Positions 35,014 through 44,134 of a stretch of DNA of 64,000 bases are shown piece by piece. The notes under the pieces are model-generated. The model made no database searches and was not told where the DNA came from. It worked only from the letters and a program-made list of their open reading frames with translations. Location of the stretch: the NCBI GenBank assembly GCA_013297775.1, contig JAAFIL010000001.1, forward strand, positions 187,711-251,710. The letters are read 5' to 3'. The stretch is from Bacteroidota bacterium (GTDB lineage: Bacteria; Bacteroidota; Bacteroidia; B-17B0; Aurantibacillaceae). A program made the position numbers and the translations under genes. Positions within the stretch are counted from its first letter, which is position 1; each line of letters opens with the position of its first letter.

Positions 35014-35757
35014 CTACTTTTTTTTAGCGATAAGTAAATACCCATTTTTAAATGTTTTGGAAGCCGTTGGATAGGGCTTTAAATCTACTACACAGGTTTC
35101 TCGCCCATCATAACTTTGTTTATTCTCCATCACTTCAAAATACGTTGATGCCACTTCACTCACCTTTTGAGGGCTATAACAAATATAATTTCTATCAGGG
35201 TAATACAAATCACGTTTTGAAAGTGCATGTGGGTATTGAATAAAAATAATGCCATTAGCCGTTAGCACATCGGCACATTTTTTAAAAAAAACATCTAATT
35301 GGCTAACAGGTACATATTCTAAAACACTAATCGAATAAAGTGCTTGGGCCTTTTCGGGGAAATGGAGCGTAATAAAATTTCCTAAATAGAATTTATTAGT
35401 CGGCAATTTTTTATTGGCCGTATTAATCATTTGCTCACTCACATCTACACCTATAACCTGATACTGGTTTTTAAGCATTTCAATATAAATACCCGGACCG
35501 CAACCAAAATCAATAACGGTATCGTTTTGTTTTAGATAAGTACTAAGTGTTAACTTCAACTTCGCCTTCACAATCGCCAAAGCTTCTTCTACCTCGGGGG
35601 TATGAGAAAAGCCTGCATTTTGCTGAATAGATTTGTCAGGATTATATACGAACGCTTTCCAATGCCCAGCAGGTAATTCTTTTTTTGCATCTAGTTTAAG
35701 CCAAATTAAAATAGTATTTACAATGCTATTATTGGTGAGTAAGGCGTAAAGCGACAT
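35014..35757 (-). CDS. Class I SAM methyltransferase (tandem paralogue B)
   Basis: The SAM-binding motif I is VIDFGCGPGIYIEML; further methyltransferase features are YQVIGVDVSEQMINTA and YSISVLEYVPVSQLDVFFKK. The ATG at 35757 (247 residues) leaves a 1-bp gap after the upstream gene; a TTG six codons earlier is disfavoured. It is clearly paralogous to the next upstream gene: both carry SIQ(E/Q)NAG, an identical motif order, and end in YLLIA(Q/K)KK. It probably methylates a sugar or a lipid-linked intermediate; substrate unknown. Confidence 0.85.
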   Translation of the reverse strand: MSLYALLTNNSIVNTILIWLKLDAKKELPAGHWKAFVYNPDKSIQQNAGFSHTPEVEEALAIVKAKLKLTLSTYLKQNDTVIDFGCGPGIYIEMLKNQYQVIGVDVSEQMINTANKKLPTNKFYLGNFITLHFPEKAQALYSISVLEYVPVSQLDVFFKKCADVLTANGIIFIQYPHALSKRDLYYPDRNYICYSPQKVSEVASTYFEVMENKQSYDGRETCVVDLKPYPTASKTFKNGYLLIAKKK

Positions 35758-35758
35758 G

Positions 35759-36541
35759 CTATTTTTTTTGAGCAATAAGTAAATATGAATTTTTATACGT
35801 TCTTGTTGTATTAGGGTTTAAACTTTTATAAGGTTGCTTATCATACGTCTCCACTTTTCGCCCATCAAAGGCATGCTCGTGTTTAATAATCGTAAAATAA
35901 GGTTCTAACCATTCTTCCACGCGTTGCGGAGCGTATTGTATATACGTTAAATCGTTGTATAAATAATCGAATAAAGAAATGGCGTGCGGATAATTTAAGT
36001 ACAGAATACTATTTGGCTTTAAAATAGAATACAACTTTTGGATAAACTTTTTTATATCCGATAAAGGAATATATACTAAAACACCGATGCAATAAACGAA
36101 ATTATACGTTTCAAGAAATTCAATATCTAAAAAACTTCCTTGGTAATACTTACAATTCGGAATATGACGCTTTGAATACTCTATCATATCTGCATTGAGG
36201 TCGGTGGCAAATAATTGTAAATTACTGTTTTGAAATAAAGATAAATACATCCCTGGGCCGCAACCTATATCTAAAATACTTGCGCCTTCACTCAAATAAT
36301 TTTTACTGTAAGTTTGTAAATCTAGCTTAGACTTTATAAGCACTTCATCTATTTCGGGTCGCAAAGAATACCCAGCATTTTCTTGAATGGATTTATTATT
36401 TTGTACCGAAAACTTTAAATAGGGATTACTGAATTTATAAATAACTTTTTCGAGTTTAAACTTTATGATAAAAAAATTAATTACAAAATTATTTAACGTT
36501 CGGTGAAAAATTAATTTAACTATTTTTTTTAGAAAAGACAT
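35759..36541 (-). CDS. Class I SAM methyltransferase (tandem paralogue A)
   Basis: Motif I is ILDIGCGPGMYLSLF, followed by LFATDLNADMIEYSKRHIPN and YCIGVLVYIPLSDIKKFIQK. The 260-residue protein has a paralogue directly downstream, with the shared N-terminal block SIQENAGYSLRPEIDEVLIK and the same C-terminal YLLIAQKK. This points to a recent tandem duplication with specialisation. A 54-bp gap to the deacetylase gene upstream is the largest in the operon. Likely a glycan or lipid-carrier methyltransferase. Confidence 0.85.
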   Translation of the reverse strand: MSFLKKIVKLIFHRTLNNFVINFFIIKFKLEKVIYKFSNPYLKFSVQNNKSIQENAGYSLRPEIDEVLIKSKLDLQTYSKNYLSEGASILDIGCGPGMYLSLFQNSNLQLFATDLNADMIEYSKRHIPNCKYYQGSFLDIEFLETYNFVYCIGVLVYIPLSDIKKFIQKLYSILKPNSILYLNYPHAISLFDYLYNDLTYIQYAPQRVEEWLEPYFTIIKHEHAFDGRKVETYDKQPYKSLNPNTTRTYKNSYLLIAQKK

Positions 36542-36595
36542 TTCTCAAATTAACTAACTTAATACTTTAAACTAAAAATAATTTTTGAGTAGTTC

Positions 36596-37630
36596 CTACT
36601 TATGCGATTGTTCAAATTCAAAGAGGTCGGTTTGTAATACATACTTCTGCGAAGCATAATTGATAAACTTAGTAAATGAAGTTAAATTAAACTCAGCAAT
36701 CATTTTTGGATGAGATATAAAGTGCATATAGTCGTTCTCATCAATAAATCGTTTGTATTTGTAAAGTTTTACTCTGTTTAATAATTCAATTGAAGCAGGT
36801 TCTTTAAAACTAATTCTCGGTTTGGGCTTACTTGTTTTGGGAGGATTGTTAACCGCACTAAATCCTTTGGGAATTTGATTTTGCTTTAACTTATACTCGA
36901 ACTTATTACTAATCTTACTTAAAATCAAATCTATGTTATTAAAACTAACGTTACTTATTGGAAACTCAATAAACTCCCCAGATAAATCTTCAACATCTAC
37001 CGATTGCGAAAATCGAAAAGGTCTATTCGGTATATTTTCGCCGTAAATGATATTATCAAAAACGTAACTCCTATCAACATTTGGTAAAACACTAAAATCA
37101 GCTTTCACATCATACTTCTTAAAATATTCATAAAAATCATCGAATGGCTTAATGCCAAAGCCGCCTGCGCGGTAGCCAAAAAGCCAATAAGGTTTTGATT
37201 CTGTATCTAATAAGTCATTCAAAAATTGAACGGCTCTTTCCCATAAAATGGACTGCTCTTCGGTTTTTAAACTATGAAATCTATAATGCTTTAATTCCGT
37301 TAAACTAAACTCTGTATTGTTATTAACCAATACAGCGTCTTTCCAATGTGGATGAAAATGAGGAAAAATATAATGGTTACGTTGATATAGATTGATTAAT
37401 TGCTCCCTAATTAATTGGTAGTCTTTTTTTAATACTTCACTCTTATGAACGTTATCTTGTAAAAATAAGAGATACGTTATATCCACAAAAAAAATACCTT
37501 TTAAATTATAATCATCTAATACTCTCAAAATTTTATTGGTAGGATTTATACAACAATCTAATGCCAAGCCCGATTGCTTTCCTAAAAATAATTCGTAATC
37601 AAAAGTAATTAATAATCGCTTTAGGTTCAT
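36596..37630 (-). CDS. NodB-like polysaccharide deacetylase
   Basis: The N-terminus RLLITFDYELFLG carries the Asp/Glu of the NodB catalytic centre, followed by GIFFVDITYLLFL. The metal-binding His-x-His block is IFPHFHPHWKD, and a second motif region is WLFGYRAGGFGIKPFD, giving the RxGG-type arginine. It would remove N-acetyl groups from an amino sugar in the glycan or its precursor. The 344 residues lack a signal peptide, so it acts in the cytoplasm, most likely on nucleotide or lipid-linked sugar. The stop of the upstream GT4 gene is at the base after its start (no gap). Confidence 0.85.
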   Translation of the reverse strand: MNLKRLLITFDYELFLGKQSGLALDCCINPTNKILRVLDDYNLKGIFFVDITYLLFLQDNVHKSEVLKKDYQLIREQLINLYQRNHYIFPHFHPHWKDAVLVNNNTEFSLTELKHYRFHSLKTEEQSILWERAVQFLNDLLDTESKPYWLFGYRAGGFGIKPFDDFYEYFKKYDVKADFSVLPNVDRSYVFDNIIYGENIPNRPFRFSQSVDVEDLSGEFIEFPISNVSFNNIDLILSKISNKFEYKLKQNQIPKGFSAVNNPPKTSKPKPRISFKEPASIELLNRVKLYKYKRFIDENDYMHFISHPKMIAEFNLTSFTKFINYASQKYVLQTDLFEFEQSHK

Positions 37631-38797
37631 TTAATGCAAATGGTTATACATGTTTATAATTTGGTTAACAATAACTTCCTCACTAAATCGACTTCTACAA
37701 TCTTCTCTCATATATTTCGCATCAAAACTATCGAGTGTGTTAGTTAGTTGTTCTAAGCCATCATAAATATCGTTAACTGAAAACCCTTTTGTAAAAATGC
37801 CATTCTTATCATTCACAATATCTTCGGGACCTTTGCAAGGCGTTACTAAAAGCGGCTTCCCTGCGGCCAACGCTTCAATTAAAACAACACCAAAAGTTTC
37901 GTATAAACTTGCTAATATAAACGCATCGCAATATTTCAATTGATTTCTTACTTCGTCTCTGCCTATCATTCCCAGCAATTGAATATTATTTTGCAGTTTG
38001 TTGTCAGCTATATAACGCTTTAAACTTTCAAAATAATGTTCTTCGCCTGCTCTACTAATTCCACCGCCTATTACCAGTTTAGCATTCGGATATTTGTTCA
38101 AATAAAGTTCAAACGCTTTAATTAAGTTTAATACGTTTTTTCGACTGGTCATGTGTGAGTTAGAAAAAAATTGAAGTTCATTTCTATTACATGCCTCCTT
38201 ACTATTGATATTAAAAAAACCATTAGCCACTACATTATTAATCACTTCAATTTTACGACTATCTATATTTAAAGCGTTTGCCAATTCTTGCTTAAAAGTA
38301 TGGCTCACTACTATAAGCTGTTTGGCACTATTAAAAATACGCTTTGCTAAATTTAACTCATACTCGTTTTTAACTTCGCCCAAATGAAAACTAGTTAAAT
38401 GCTCAGTAATAACGAAGGGAATACCAGAATTTTGACTGATATAATCTGCTATGAAGCCACCATAAAATACAGAGTGTGCATGAATGACGTCGGGTTTACC
38501 ATTGCGTTTGACATACTCTTTAAAATACTGATTGGCTTTATACTTAAATAGGAAATGGTTAAAAGATAAAAACCTTGGTATTATTGATTTATAATTAAAA
38601 ATCCAAGTTTGTAACCCAAAATCTAGTGTTTTATATAAGCGCGTTTCAGACTCAGATGAAAACGAAGAATAATTTACCGAAAAAATACTCACTTGGTGTC
38701 CTAACTTTTGAAGCACCCTGGCTTGCTCTTCAAAAAAACTTCCACCAACTGGGTTAAGATGTGTTTTATACCAAGAGGGAATAATTAAAATGTGCAT
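37631..38797 (-). CDS. Glycosyltransferase family 4 (tandem paralogue B)
   Basis: This 388-residue GT-B enzyme opens with MHILIIPSWYKTHLNPVGGS and has an acceptor-side histidine motif in DVIHAHSVFYGGFIADYIS. The donor domain shows AKLVIGGGISRAGEEHYFES, IQLLGMIGRDEVRNQL and the EX7E block ASLYETFGVVLIEALAAGKP. It is closely related to the following gene in the operon (38801-39964), sharing the same opening and motif order. Acceptor and sugar are unknown. Confidence 0.9.
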   Translation of the reverse strand: MHILIIPSWYKTHLNPVGGSFFEEQARVLQKLGHQVSIFSVNYSSFSSESETRLYKTLDFGLQTWIFNYKSIIPRFLSFNHFLFKYKANQYFKEYVKRNGKPDVIHAHSVFYGGFIADYISQNSGIPFVITEHLTSFHLGEVKNEYELNLAKRIFNSAKQLIVVSHTFKQELANALNIDSRKIEVINNVVANGFFNINSKEACNRNELQFFSNSHMTSRKNVLNLIKAFELYLNKYPNAKLVIGGGISRAGEEHYFESLKRYIADNKLQNNIQLLGMIGRDEVRNQLKYCDAFILASLYETFGVVLIEALAAGKPLLVTPCKGPEDIVNDKNGIFTKGFSVNDIYDGLEQLTNTLDSFDAKYMREDCRSRFSEEVIVNQIINMYNHLH

Positions 38798-38800
38798 AAC

Positions 38801-39964
38801 TTAAATACTGTTATAAATATTTTTAAGTTGACTTGAAACACTATCCTCCGAAAATTTTCGTTTACAGTCGTTAGTAATTTCATCGGGCTTATAACTATCA
38901 TAATTCTTAGTAAGTTCCGTCATCGCATCGGCAATTGAATCACTATCAAATCCATTTACCAAAATGCCATTATTAGCATTTACTATGTCTAAAGGCCCTT
39001 TACTGTTTGTGGTTATTATTGGCTTACCTTGCGCTAACGACTCAATTAAAGACACACCAAAGGTTTCATAAACACTTGTCAAAATGGAAGCATCACTTAA
39101 TTGGATTTGTTCTTTAACACCTTGACGAGAAATAATACCAAGTTGCTTAACAGAGTTATTAAGCACAAGATTTGAAATAGTTTCATTTACAAGATTCTGA
39201 TATTGCATTTCCTCCGCTCTAAAAACGCCACCCGATAAAATTAATTTACCTTCCGGATAATTCTTTTTATAATTAGCAAATGCTTTAATAAGCTCTAGTG
39301 TATTTTTACGTTCGCAATAAAAAGCATTGCAATAAAAAATTAAACCCCGCTTATCGGCTTTAGAACTTACGCGGTCTTCAAAAAAAATAGGGGAAACAAC
39401 ATTTGGAACTACCTTAACTTTTTCGTCAGTAAGACTAAAGAAATTTAGTAAATCTTGCTTAAACGTGGTACTTACACAAATAACAACTTTAGAAGCAGCA
39501 TATACTTTTTTAGCAAAATATAAATCAATTTTATTTTCTATTTCGTTTAATAAAAAGTTTGTAGAATGTTCTGTAATAACATAAGGAATGTTTAAATTCT
39601 TGCTCGCATAAAACGAAGCTATTCCACCGTAGTAAGCGTTATGGGCATGTATTACAGAAGGTTTACCAAACTGATTAATGTATAGTTTAATCTTTTCGGT
39701 TGCAAACCTCCCAAATAAATAATAGTTTAATTTTCTAAGCCGTGGAAATTTAACTTGATAGTTGTAATAAAATGTTTGAATACCATTATCATTTAAGTAG
39801 TACTCATTGGTGTGAGGTTTTGAAGTGAAGGCGTAATAATTAAAACAAATAACACTTACGGTATATCCTTTATTCAATAACATTCGGGCTTGCTCTTCGA
39901 AGAACGAACCCGCAACACTATTTTGGCTGTTTTTATAAAAAGAAGGCAATAGTAAAATATGCAC
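38801..39964 (-). CDS. Glycosyltransferase family 4 (tandem paralogue A)
   Basis: This 387-residue GT4 enzyme opens with MHILLLPSFYKNSQNSVAGS, contains SVIHAHNAYYGGIASFYAS and ends with the donor-binding block TSVYETFGVSLIESLAQGKP carrying the EX7E pair. It is the paralogue of the adjacent gene, with only 3 bp between them. Two successive residues of the repeat unit, or a branching pair, could be added by the two enzymes. Confidence 0.9.
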   Translation of the reverse strand: MHILLLPSFYKNSQNSVAGSFFEEQARMLLNKGYTVSVICFNYYAFTSKPHTNEYYLNDNGIQTFYYNYQVKFPRLRKLNYYLFGRFATEKIKLYINQFGKPSVIHAHNAYYGGIASFYASKNLNIPYVITEHSTNFLLNEIENKIDLYFAKKVYAASKVVICVSTTFKQDLLNFFSLTDEKVKVVPNVVSPIFFEDRVSSKADKRGLIFYCNAFYCERKNTLELIKAFANYKKNYPEGKLILSGGVFRAEEMQYQNLVNETISNLVLNNSVKQLGIISRQGVKEQIQLSDASILTSVYETFGVSLIESLAQGKPIITTNSKGPLDIVNANNGILVNGFDSDSIADAMTELTKNYDSYKPDEITNDCKRKFSEDSVSSQLKNIYNSI

Positions 39965-39968
39965 GCTT

Positions 39969-40877
39969 TTACTTAATTTTTTTTATCCAAAATCCACTCA
40001 CAAACGGAATATCTTTTTCGTAAAACTTAAATGCAGCAGCACATTGATCTGAATATTTTCGGTGCATCAAATGCGATGCCCAAACAATTTCAAAGCTATC
40101 GTTAAATTGCAAAAAGGCTTGCACCATGTATTGCTCGGCCCAAAATCTAAAATCGCTATACCAAGATGCAGGATACTCATAAGGCATAAAAATATCGTGT
40201 ATATGAATATAAACGCCTTTGTTTAAGCGTGGCAAAATTTCATTAATTTCATAAACCACATCCCCACCTGTTTTTACAGTGTGCGTTGAGTCTATAAATA
40301 AAATATCGTTTTCTTGCAATGCCTCAAACTCCTGAAATGGTACCTGTTCTACACCCATACTAATTAAACGGCTCAATCCTTCAAAACCCTTTTTAATAGA
40401 ATCGTTGGGATAAGGTTCTATGGCTGCAAAATCGCAAGCATAACCTTCAGATTTATTTTTTCGTAATGCTTGTGCTGTTAACATGGTACTATACCCCGAG
40501 CCAATCTCTATCATTTTTTTTGGCTTCAACTCCCGCACAAAACAATATAACATTTGTGCTTCTACACATCTATACGAAGTTTGTGTAGTGAAATAATCAT
40601 AATAATGTAATGGTTTTTCGGGGAATAAATCGTACTCAGACTTATATCGATCTTTAAAATTCTTTAGCAATTCTAATTGCTTACTTTCACGCATATCAAT
40701 GCCCTGCATTTCGCTCACTCTATCAAAAATAGTTTTTGTTAGCTTAGATGTGTCAGGAATTGGAGAGTAGTAATGATTTCTCAACACATGATAGCCGTAC
40801 TTTTGCCAGGTTTCAAACGAAAGGATGTTGAGATAGTAATTGACTAATCTTCGCTTTATTTTAAATAATAAATTCAT
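39969..40877 (-). CDS. Class I SAM methyltransferase (Methyltransf_24 type)
   Basis: SAM motif I is MIEIGSGYSTMLTAQAL. The later DILFIDSTHTVKTGGDVVYE and GVYIHIHDIFMPYEYP carry the Asp/His residues that bind a metal in macrocin/cephalosporin-hydroxylase-type O-methyltransferases. A 302-residue cytoplasmic protein, 4 bp upstream of the tandem GT4 pair in transcription order. Likely O-methylates a sugar hydroxyl; acceptor is unknown. Confidence 0.85.
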   Translation of the reverse strand: MNLLFKIKRRLVNYYLNILSFETWQKYGYHVLRNHYYSPIPDTSKLTKTIFDRVSEMQGIDMRESKQLELLKNFKDRYKSEYDLFPEKPLHYYDYFTTQTSYRCVEAQMLYCFVRELKPKKMIEIGSGYSTMLTAQALRKNKSEGYACDFAAIEPYPNDSIKKGFEGLSRLISMGVEQVPFQEFEALQENDILFIDSTHTVKTGGDVVYEINEILPRLNKGVYIHIHDIFMPYEYPASWYSDFRFWAEQYMVQAFLQFNDSFEIVWASHLMHRKYSDQCAAAFKFYEKDIPFVSGFWIKKIK

Positions 40878-40883
40878 AATTGT

Positions 40884-41786
40884 TTATAATGAAACCCATG
40901 TGTTTGGACACATATTGGGATTAAATAATTCTTGAGACTTATACCAATTTTTAGGATAAATAACTTGCTTGCTCGCCGCTGAGTCAGATAAATAAGCTGT
41001 CCACCAAGCAAACGTACTATTAGAAATAATAAAGTGCTGGCAATGCTGCATTAAATAAAAATGCCCTTGTGCCTTTTCACCAGCTAATTCGTCTTCTACA
41101 AAAAAAGTAGGTTGTTGGGTAAGTATGTTTTTTTTACACCACGCTATATCATCCGAAAACACAAAATAAGTAGGGCTACTGACGCTGCTATTAATGTGTT
41201 GAATAGCATTGGTAAAATAACTCAACTCTAAAGCGCCAATGGTTTTACTGTATAAAGAACTTGTAACTAAATCGCCACGGCGCACATGTAAACATACGCT
41301 TGTGGTTGTTCTAATTTTAACGAGTAGTTCCTCTAAGCCTTCTATTTTTGGCTTTTCAAGGGCAAAATCAATTTTTATCTGCTCTTCAAATTCTTTAAAA
41401 AATTGATACGATTGCCAACGCCCAACAAAACACGTACTCCCAGTTACATTAAAATAAGAATCTGTAATTAAATTATTTTGTTGCACAACTACTCTATTAG
41501 GCGAAATAAATTGGCTTACTCTTCGAGTAACTTTTTTTACAAAAGAGGCGTGTGCATCGCCATTAAAATCAAACACTTCTTTTGCCGTAGCCCATCTAAA
41601 ATTTAAGTTTTCAAAAATATCTAGGTCATAATTGCGATGTGTATTTAATTCGTGTGGTGTACTTTTATCGAGTAATAACGTTTGGTCTAATACCAATTCC
41701 ATTTTGTATTTCAAGGCTAAGTTTCTTCCAAACGCGTACTGAAACATTTGATTACCTAAACCACCCATTAACCTCACCACTATCAT
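40884..41786 (-). CDS. Alpha-1,2-fucosyltransferase-like GT11 enzyme
   Basis: The N-terminus has the GT11 signature VVRLMGGLGNQMFQYAFGRN. The conserved donor motif HVRRGD is at about residue 168 (VCLHVRRGDLV), and two further family motifs are YFVFSDDIAWCK and FIISNSTFAWWTAYLS. Members add fucose or another 6-deoxyhexose in alpha-1,2 linkage; the acceptor here is not known. GDP-fucose synthesis genes (gmd, fcl) are not recognised in the window. Overlaps the next upstream gene by 4 bp. Confidence 0.9.
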   Translation of the reverse strand: MIVVRLMGGLGNQMFQYAFGRNLALKYKMELVLDQTLLLDKSTPHELNTHRNYDLDIFENLNFRWATAKEVFDFNGDAHASFVKKVTRRVSQFISPNRVVVQQNNLITDSYFNVTGSTCFVGRWQSYQFFKEFEEQIKIDFALEKPKIEGLEELLVKIRTTTSVCLHVRRGDLVTSSLYSKTIGALELSYFTNAIQHINSSVSSPTYFVFSDDIAWCKKNILTQQPTFFVEDELAGEKAQGHFYLMQHCQHFIISNSTFAWWTAYLSDSAASKQVIYPKNWYKSQELFNPNMCPNTWVSL

Positions 41787-42940
41787 TCAGACAATAAAAA
41801 AGTTTCTAACTCCTTGGCACGTGCCCTAAATGAATGGTGCACAAGTGTGCGCTGTTGGCCAGCTTTAGCAATATGTGCAGCCTCTTGTGGATGCGCTAAA
41901 TAGTACTTTATTTTTTGAACCAACTCTTCTTTGGTTTTAAACGTTACCACCTCTTGGTCAATTTCAAATAAATCTTTAATGTTATCTTGATGAGAGGTAA
42001 GTAAGAGTGTACCCGCTCCTGTAATTTCAAATAAGCGTTTTGCACCAGCAAATTTATTCCAATTGATGCCGTCATTTTCTATCCCTGTGGTATGAATATG
42101 AATAGCCATTTTAGAATGTTGATACCGTTGATACATTTCTAACCCAAACAAACCAGGCTTTAATAATTTATTAACCTTAGAATGCTCTGGAACGTAATTT
42201 TTTCCGCTACCATAAATATCTAAATTAATACCTTGTTGCAACACGTACTCTAAAGTTTCGTATCTTAAAATATGCCCTAAAGAAAAGTTACCAATAAATA
42301 CAACATCGCTTTGCGTGTTTGTGTTTGTTGATTTTAATTGATTTTGTAAAGCATCATCAAAGGCTTGTTGTAAATAATAACATTTTATTCTTTTTGAATT
42401 GAAATACTCTCTTAACTGAATAGCCGCCGTTATAATAAAATCAAAGTGTTGGTATGGATAATTTTTCCATACAGGACAAGTCCACTGAAGAATAACTTTC
42501 TTAGCAATTGTTTTTAATTTTAATAATTGAGATGCAGTAATAAAAATATTTGAATAAAAATAAATTACATCGGGATTAATCTGTTTAAGTTGTTTAAACA
42601 ACACATCAAATTGTATGCTATTGTAACTGTTGCGGTGCTGCTTTAAAATACGCGATTTAAAACTGCGTACTGGCTTTTGAAACAGCCATTTATAATACGT
42701 TAAAGTAGCATTTTCGTTAGCCCATTGCAGTTGTAGAGGGTTGGCTTCTGGCACAATCACAAAGGCTTGATATCCTAATTGGGTGAGGGCTTGCGCCATA
42801 CTATCGGATTGGTAATATTTTTTTGAAATTAAATCTGCTAAAACAGTTTCGTAGGTTGATGACTTATTTTTTAATAACTCTTCTGTTTGTTTACTATAAA
42901 ACAAATTATAGTCCTCTAATAAAAAAACAATGCGCCTCAA
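41783..42940 (-). CDS. Glycosyltransferase, CgeB/GT1-like
   Basis: A 385-residue GT-B protein. The N-terminal half has SMAQALTQLGYQAFVIVPEA and WTCPVWKNYPY. The C-terminal half shows DVVFIGNFSLGHILRYETLE, INLDIYGSGKNYVPE, and FAGAKRLFEITGAGTLLLTS followed by LFEIDQEVVTFKTKEELVQK, the pattern of the Glyco_trans_1_2 (CgeB) domain. It would add a sugar at the cytoplasmic face. It overlaps the fucosyltransferase gene by 4 bp and follows the WbpG-type amidotransferase after 1 bp. Confidence 0.82.
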   Translation of the reverse strand: MRRIVFLLEDYNLFYSKQTEELLKNKSSTYETVLADLISKKYYQSDSMAQALTQLGYQAFVIVPEANPLQLQWANENATLTYYKWLFQKPVRSFKSRILKQHRNSYNSIQFDVLFKQLKQINPDVIYFYSNIFITASQLLKLKTIAKKVILQWTCPVWKNYPYQHFDFIITAAIQLREYFNSKRIKCYYLQQAFDDALQNQLKSTNTNTQSDVVFIGNFSLGHILRYETLEYVLQQGINLDIYGSGKNYVPEHSKVNKLLKPGLFGLEMYQRYQHSKMAIHIHTTGIENDGINWNKFAGAKRLFEITGAGTLLLTSHQDNIKDLFEIDQEVVTFKTKEELVQKIKYYLAHPQEAAHIAKAGQQRTLVHHSFRARAKELETFLLSE

Positions 42941-42941
42941 T

Positions 42942-44129
42942 TTACTTTTTCGGAAAAATTTTTCGCTTTAAAGGAACCAAGTAGTGAATAATAATATGCA
43001 ACTTTAGTCGAGTGATACTTTTAATAAATTTCACAAAAGCTTGGTTATCTTCGGTTCCATAAGTTTCATGTGGAATGGGTGCCGCTGCCATGATGGCTGC
43101 CCACTCCTCTTTATTAAAATCTAATTTCTTTAAAACGTATTCTTCTAACTCTAATTCTTCATTGTTAGGTAGAGGGGGGTTATTTGCCAACTCGTTTATG
43201 GCATCGGCCTTAGTTATTTCTCCGTTTAAAATGAGATTGGATAAATGCGCCACACGTTTATCTACTCCAAATTTTTTTGGTAAAATATAGCCTTGGTAAA
43301 ATTTTGTCCAGGTGGACTCGTAGTGTTTACCGCCATAATCTCGCCACTCAAATTCTTTTATAATAATGTCTTTTACGTTTTTCTTTTTATAATCTAAATA
43401 GTTAAGTATATCTATGGATTGAAAATTAAAAATCCATTTTAAAAAAAATAATTTGGTGAACCCTAGTTGTGGAAACGTTTTTAAAGGTACTGTTCCAAAT
43501 TTTTTATGAATATTTTTTATGTTGGTTAAATCATTTTTATTATATACCCAATCTTTTCCTATTACAAACTCGTTGGCTAAATTAGTACCAGTAATTATCG
43601 TTTTAATATTATACTTTCGGCATAGCCTGTATAAAGAAGCAATAATCATGTGATCGCTTAACACCTCAATATCTATTACCGATGCTTTTAAATAAGCACG
43701 CTGCAAATCTTTAAACTCGTTCCAATTCACAACATAAGTTTCTAAATCAAAACCTGTTTTATTAATAATGTTTTCAATATTTTTAACGGCTAACTCCGAG
43801 TTCCAGCCATTATCAAAGTGTACCGCCAAAGCGCGCAAACCTAATTGCTTAACCAAGTAGGCCACATAAGTACTATCTACGCCACCACTTAAACCAATAA
43901 TACAATCGTATTTTTTAGATTTACCGCTTTGCTTTATTTTAGTGAGGTGTTTAGTTAACTCGGCATCTAAAACTGATTTTGAACGGCCAAAGGTGTAGCC
44001 TTTCATTTTTTCAAAGTCGGTGCAATAGCTGCAAATACCTTGATTGTTAAACGTTATGCGCTTGGTAATTTTATTATCCATCAAACAATTTTCACATTGC
44101 TGATAATTTTTATTTAGTGTTACCTCCAA
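42942..44129 (-). CDS. WbpG-type N-acetyl sugar amidotransferase (PP-loop)
   Basis: A 395-residue ATP-pyrophosphatase of the kind that adds an amidine or amide nitrogen to a sugar (WbpG, LegG, PseA families). Cysteine pairs CENC (12-15) and CSYC (33-36) form a zinc-like knuckle. The PP-loop is SGGVDST at 81-87, followed by LRALAVHFDNGWNSELAVKN and TIITGTNLANEF. Ammonia is normally supplied by HisH- and HisF-type partners; no such gene is recognised in the window. The start is TTG at 44129 (no upstream alternative). Confidence 0.85.
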   Translation of the reverse strand: MEVTLNKNYQQCENCLMDNKITKRITFNNQGICSYCTDFEKMKGYTFGRSKSVLDAELTKHLTKIKQSGKSKKYDCIIGLSGGVDSTYVAYLVKQLGLRALAVHFDNGWNSELAVKNIENIINKTGFDLETYVVNWNEFKDLQRAYLKASVIDIEVLSDHMIIASLYRLCRKYNIKTIITGTNLANEFVIGKDWVYNKNDLTNIKNIHKKFGTVPLKTFPQLGFTKLFFLKWIFNFQSIDILNYLDYKKKNVKDIIIKEFEWRDYGGKHYESTWTKFYQGYILPKKFGVDKRVAHLSNLILNGEITKADAINELANNPPLPNNEELELEEYVLKKLDFNKEEWAAIMAAAPIPHETYGTEDNQAFVKFIKSITRLKLHIIIHYLVPLKRKIFPKK

Positions 44130-44134
44130 GTTAA

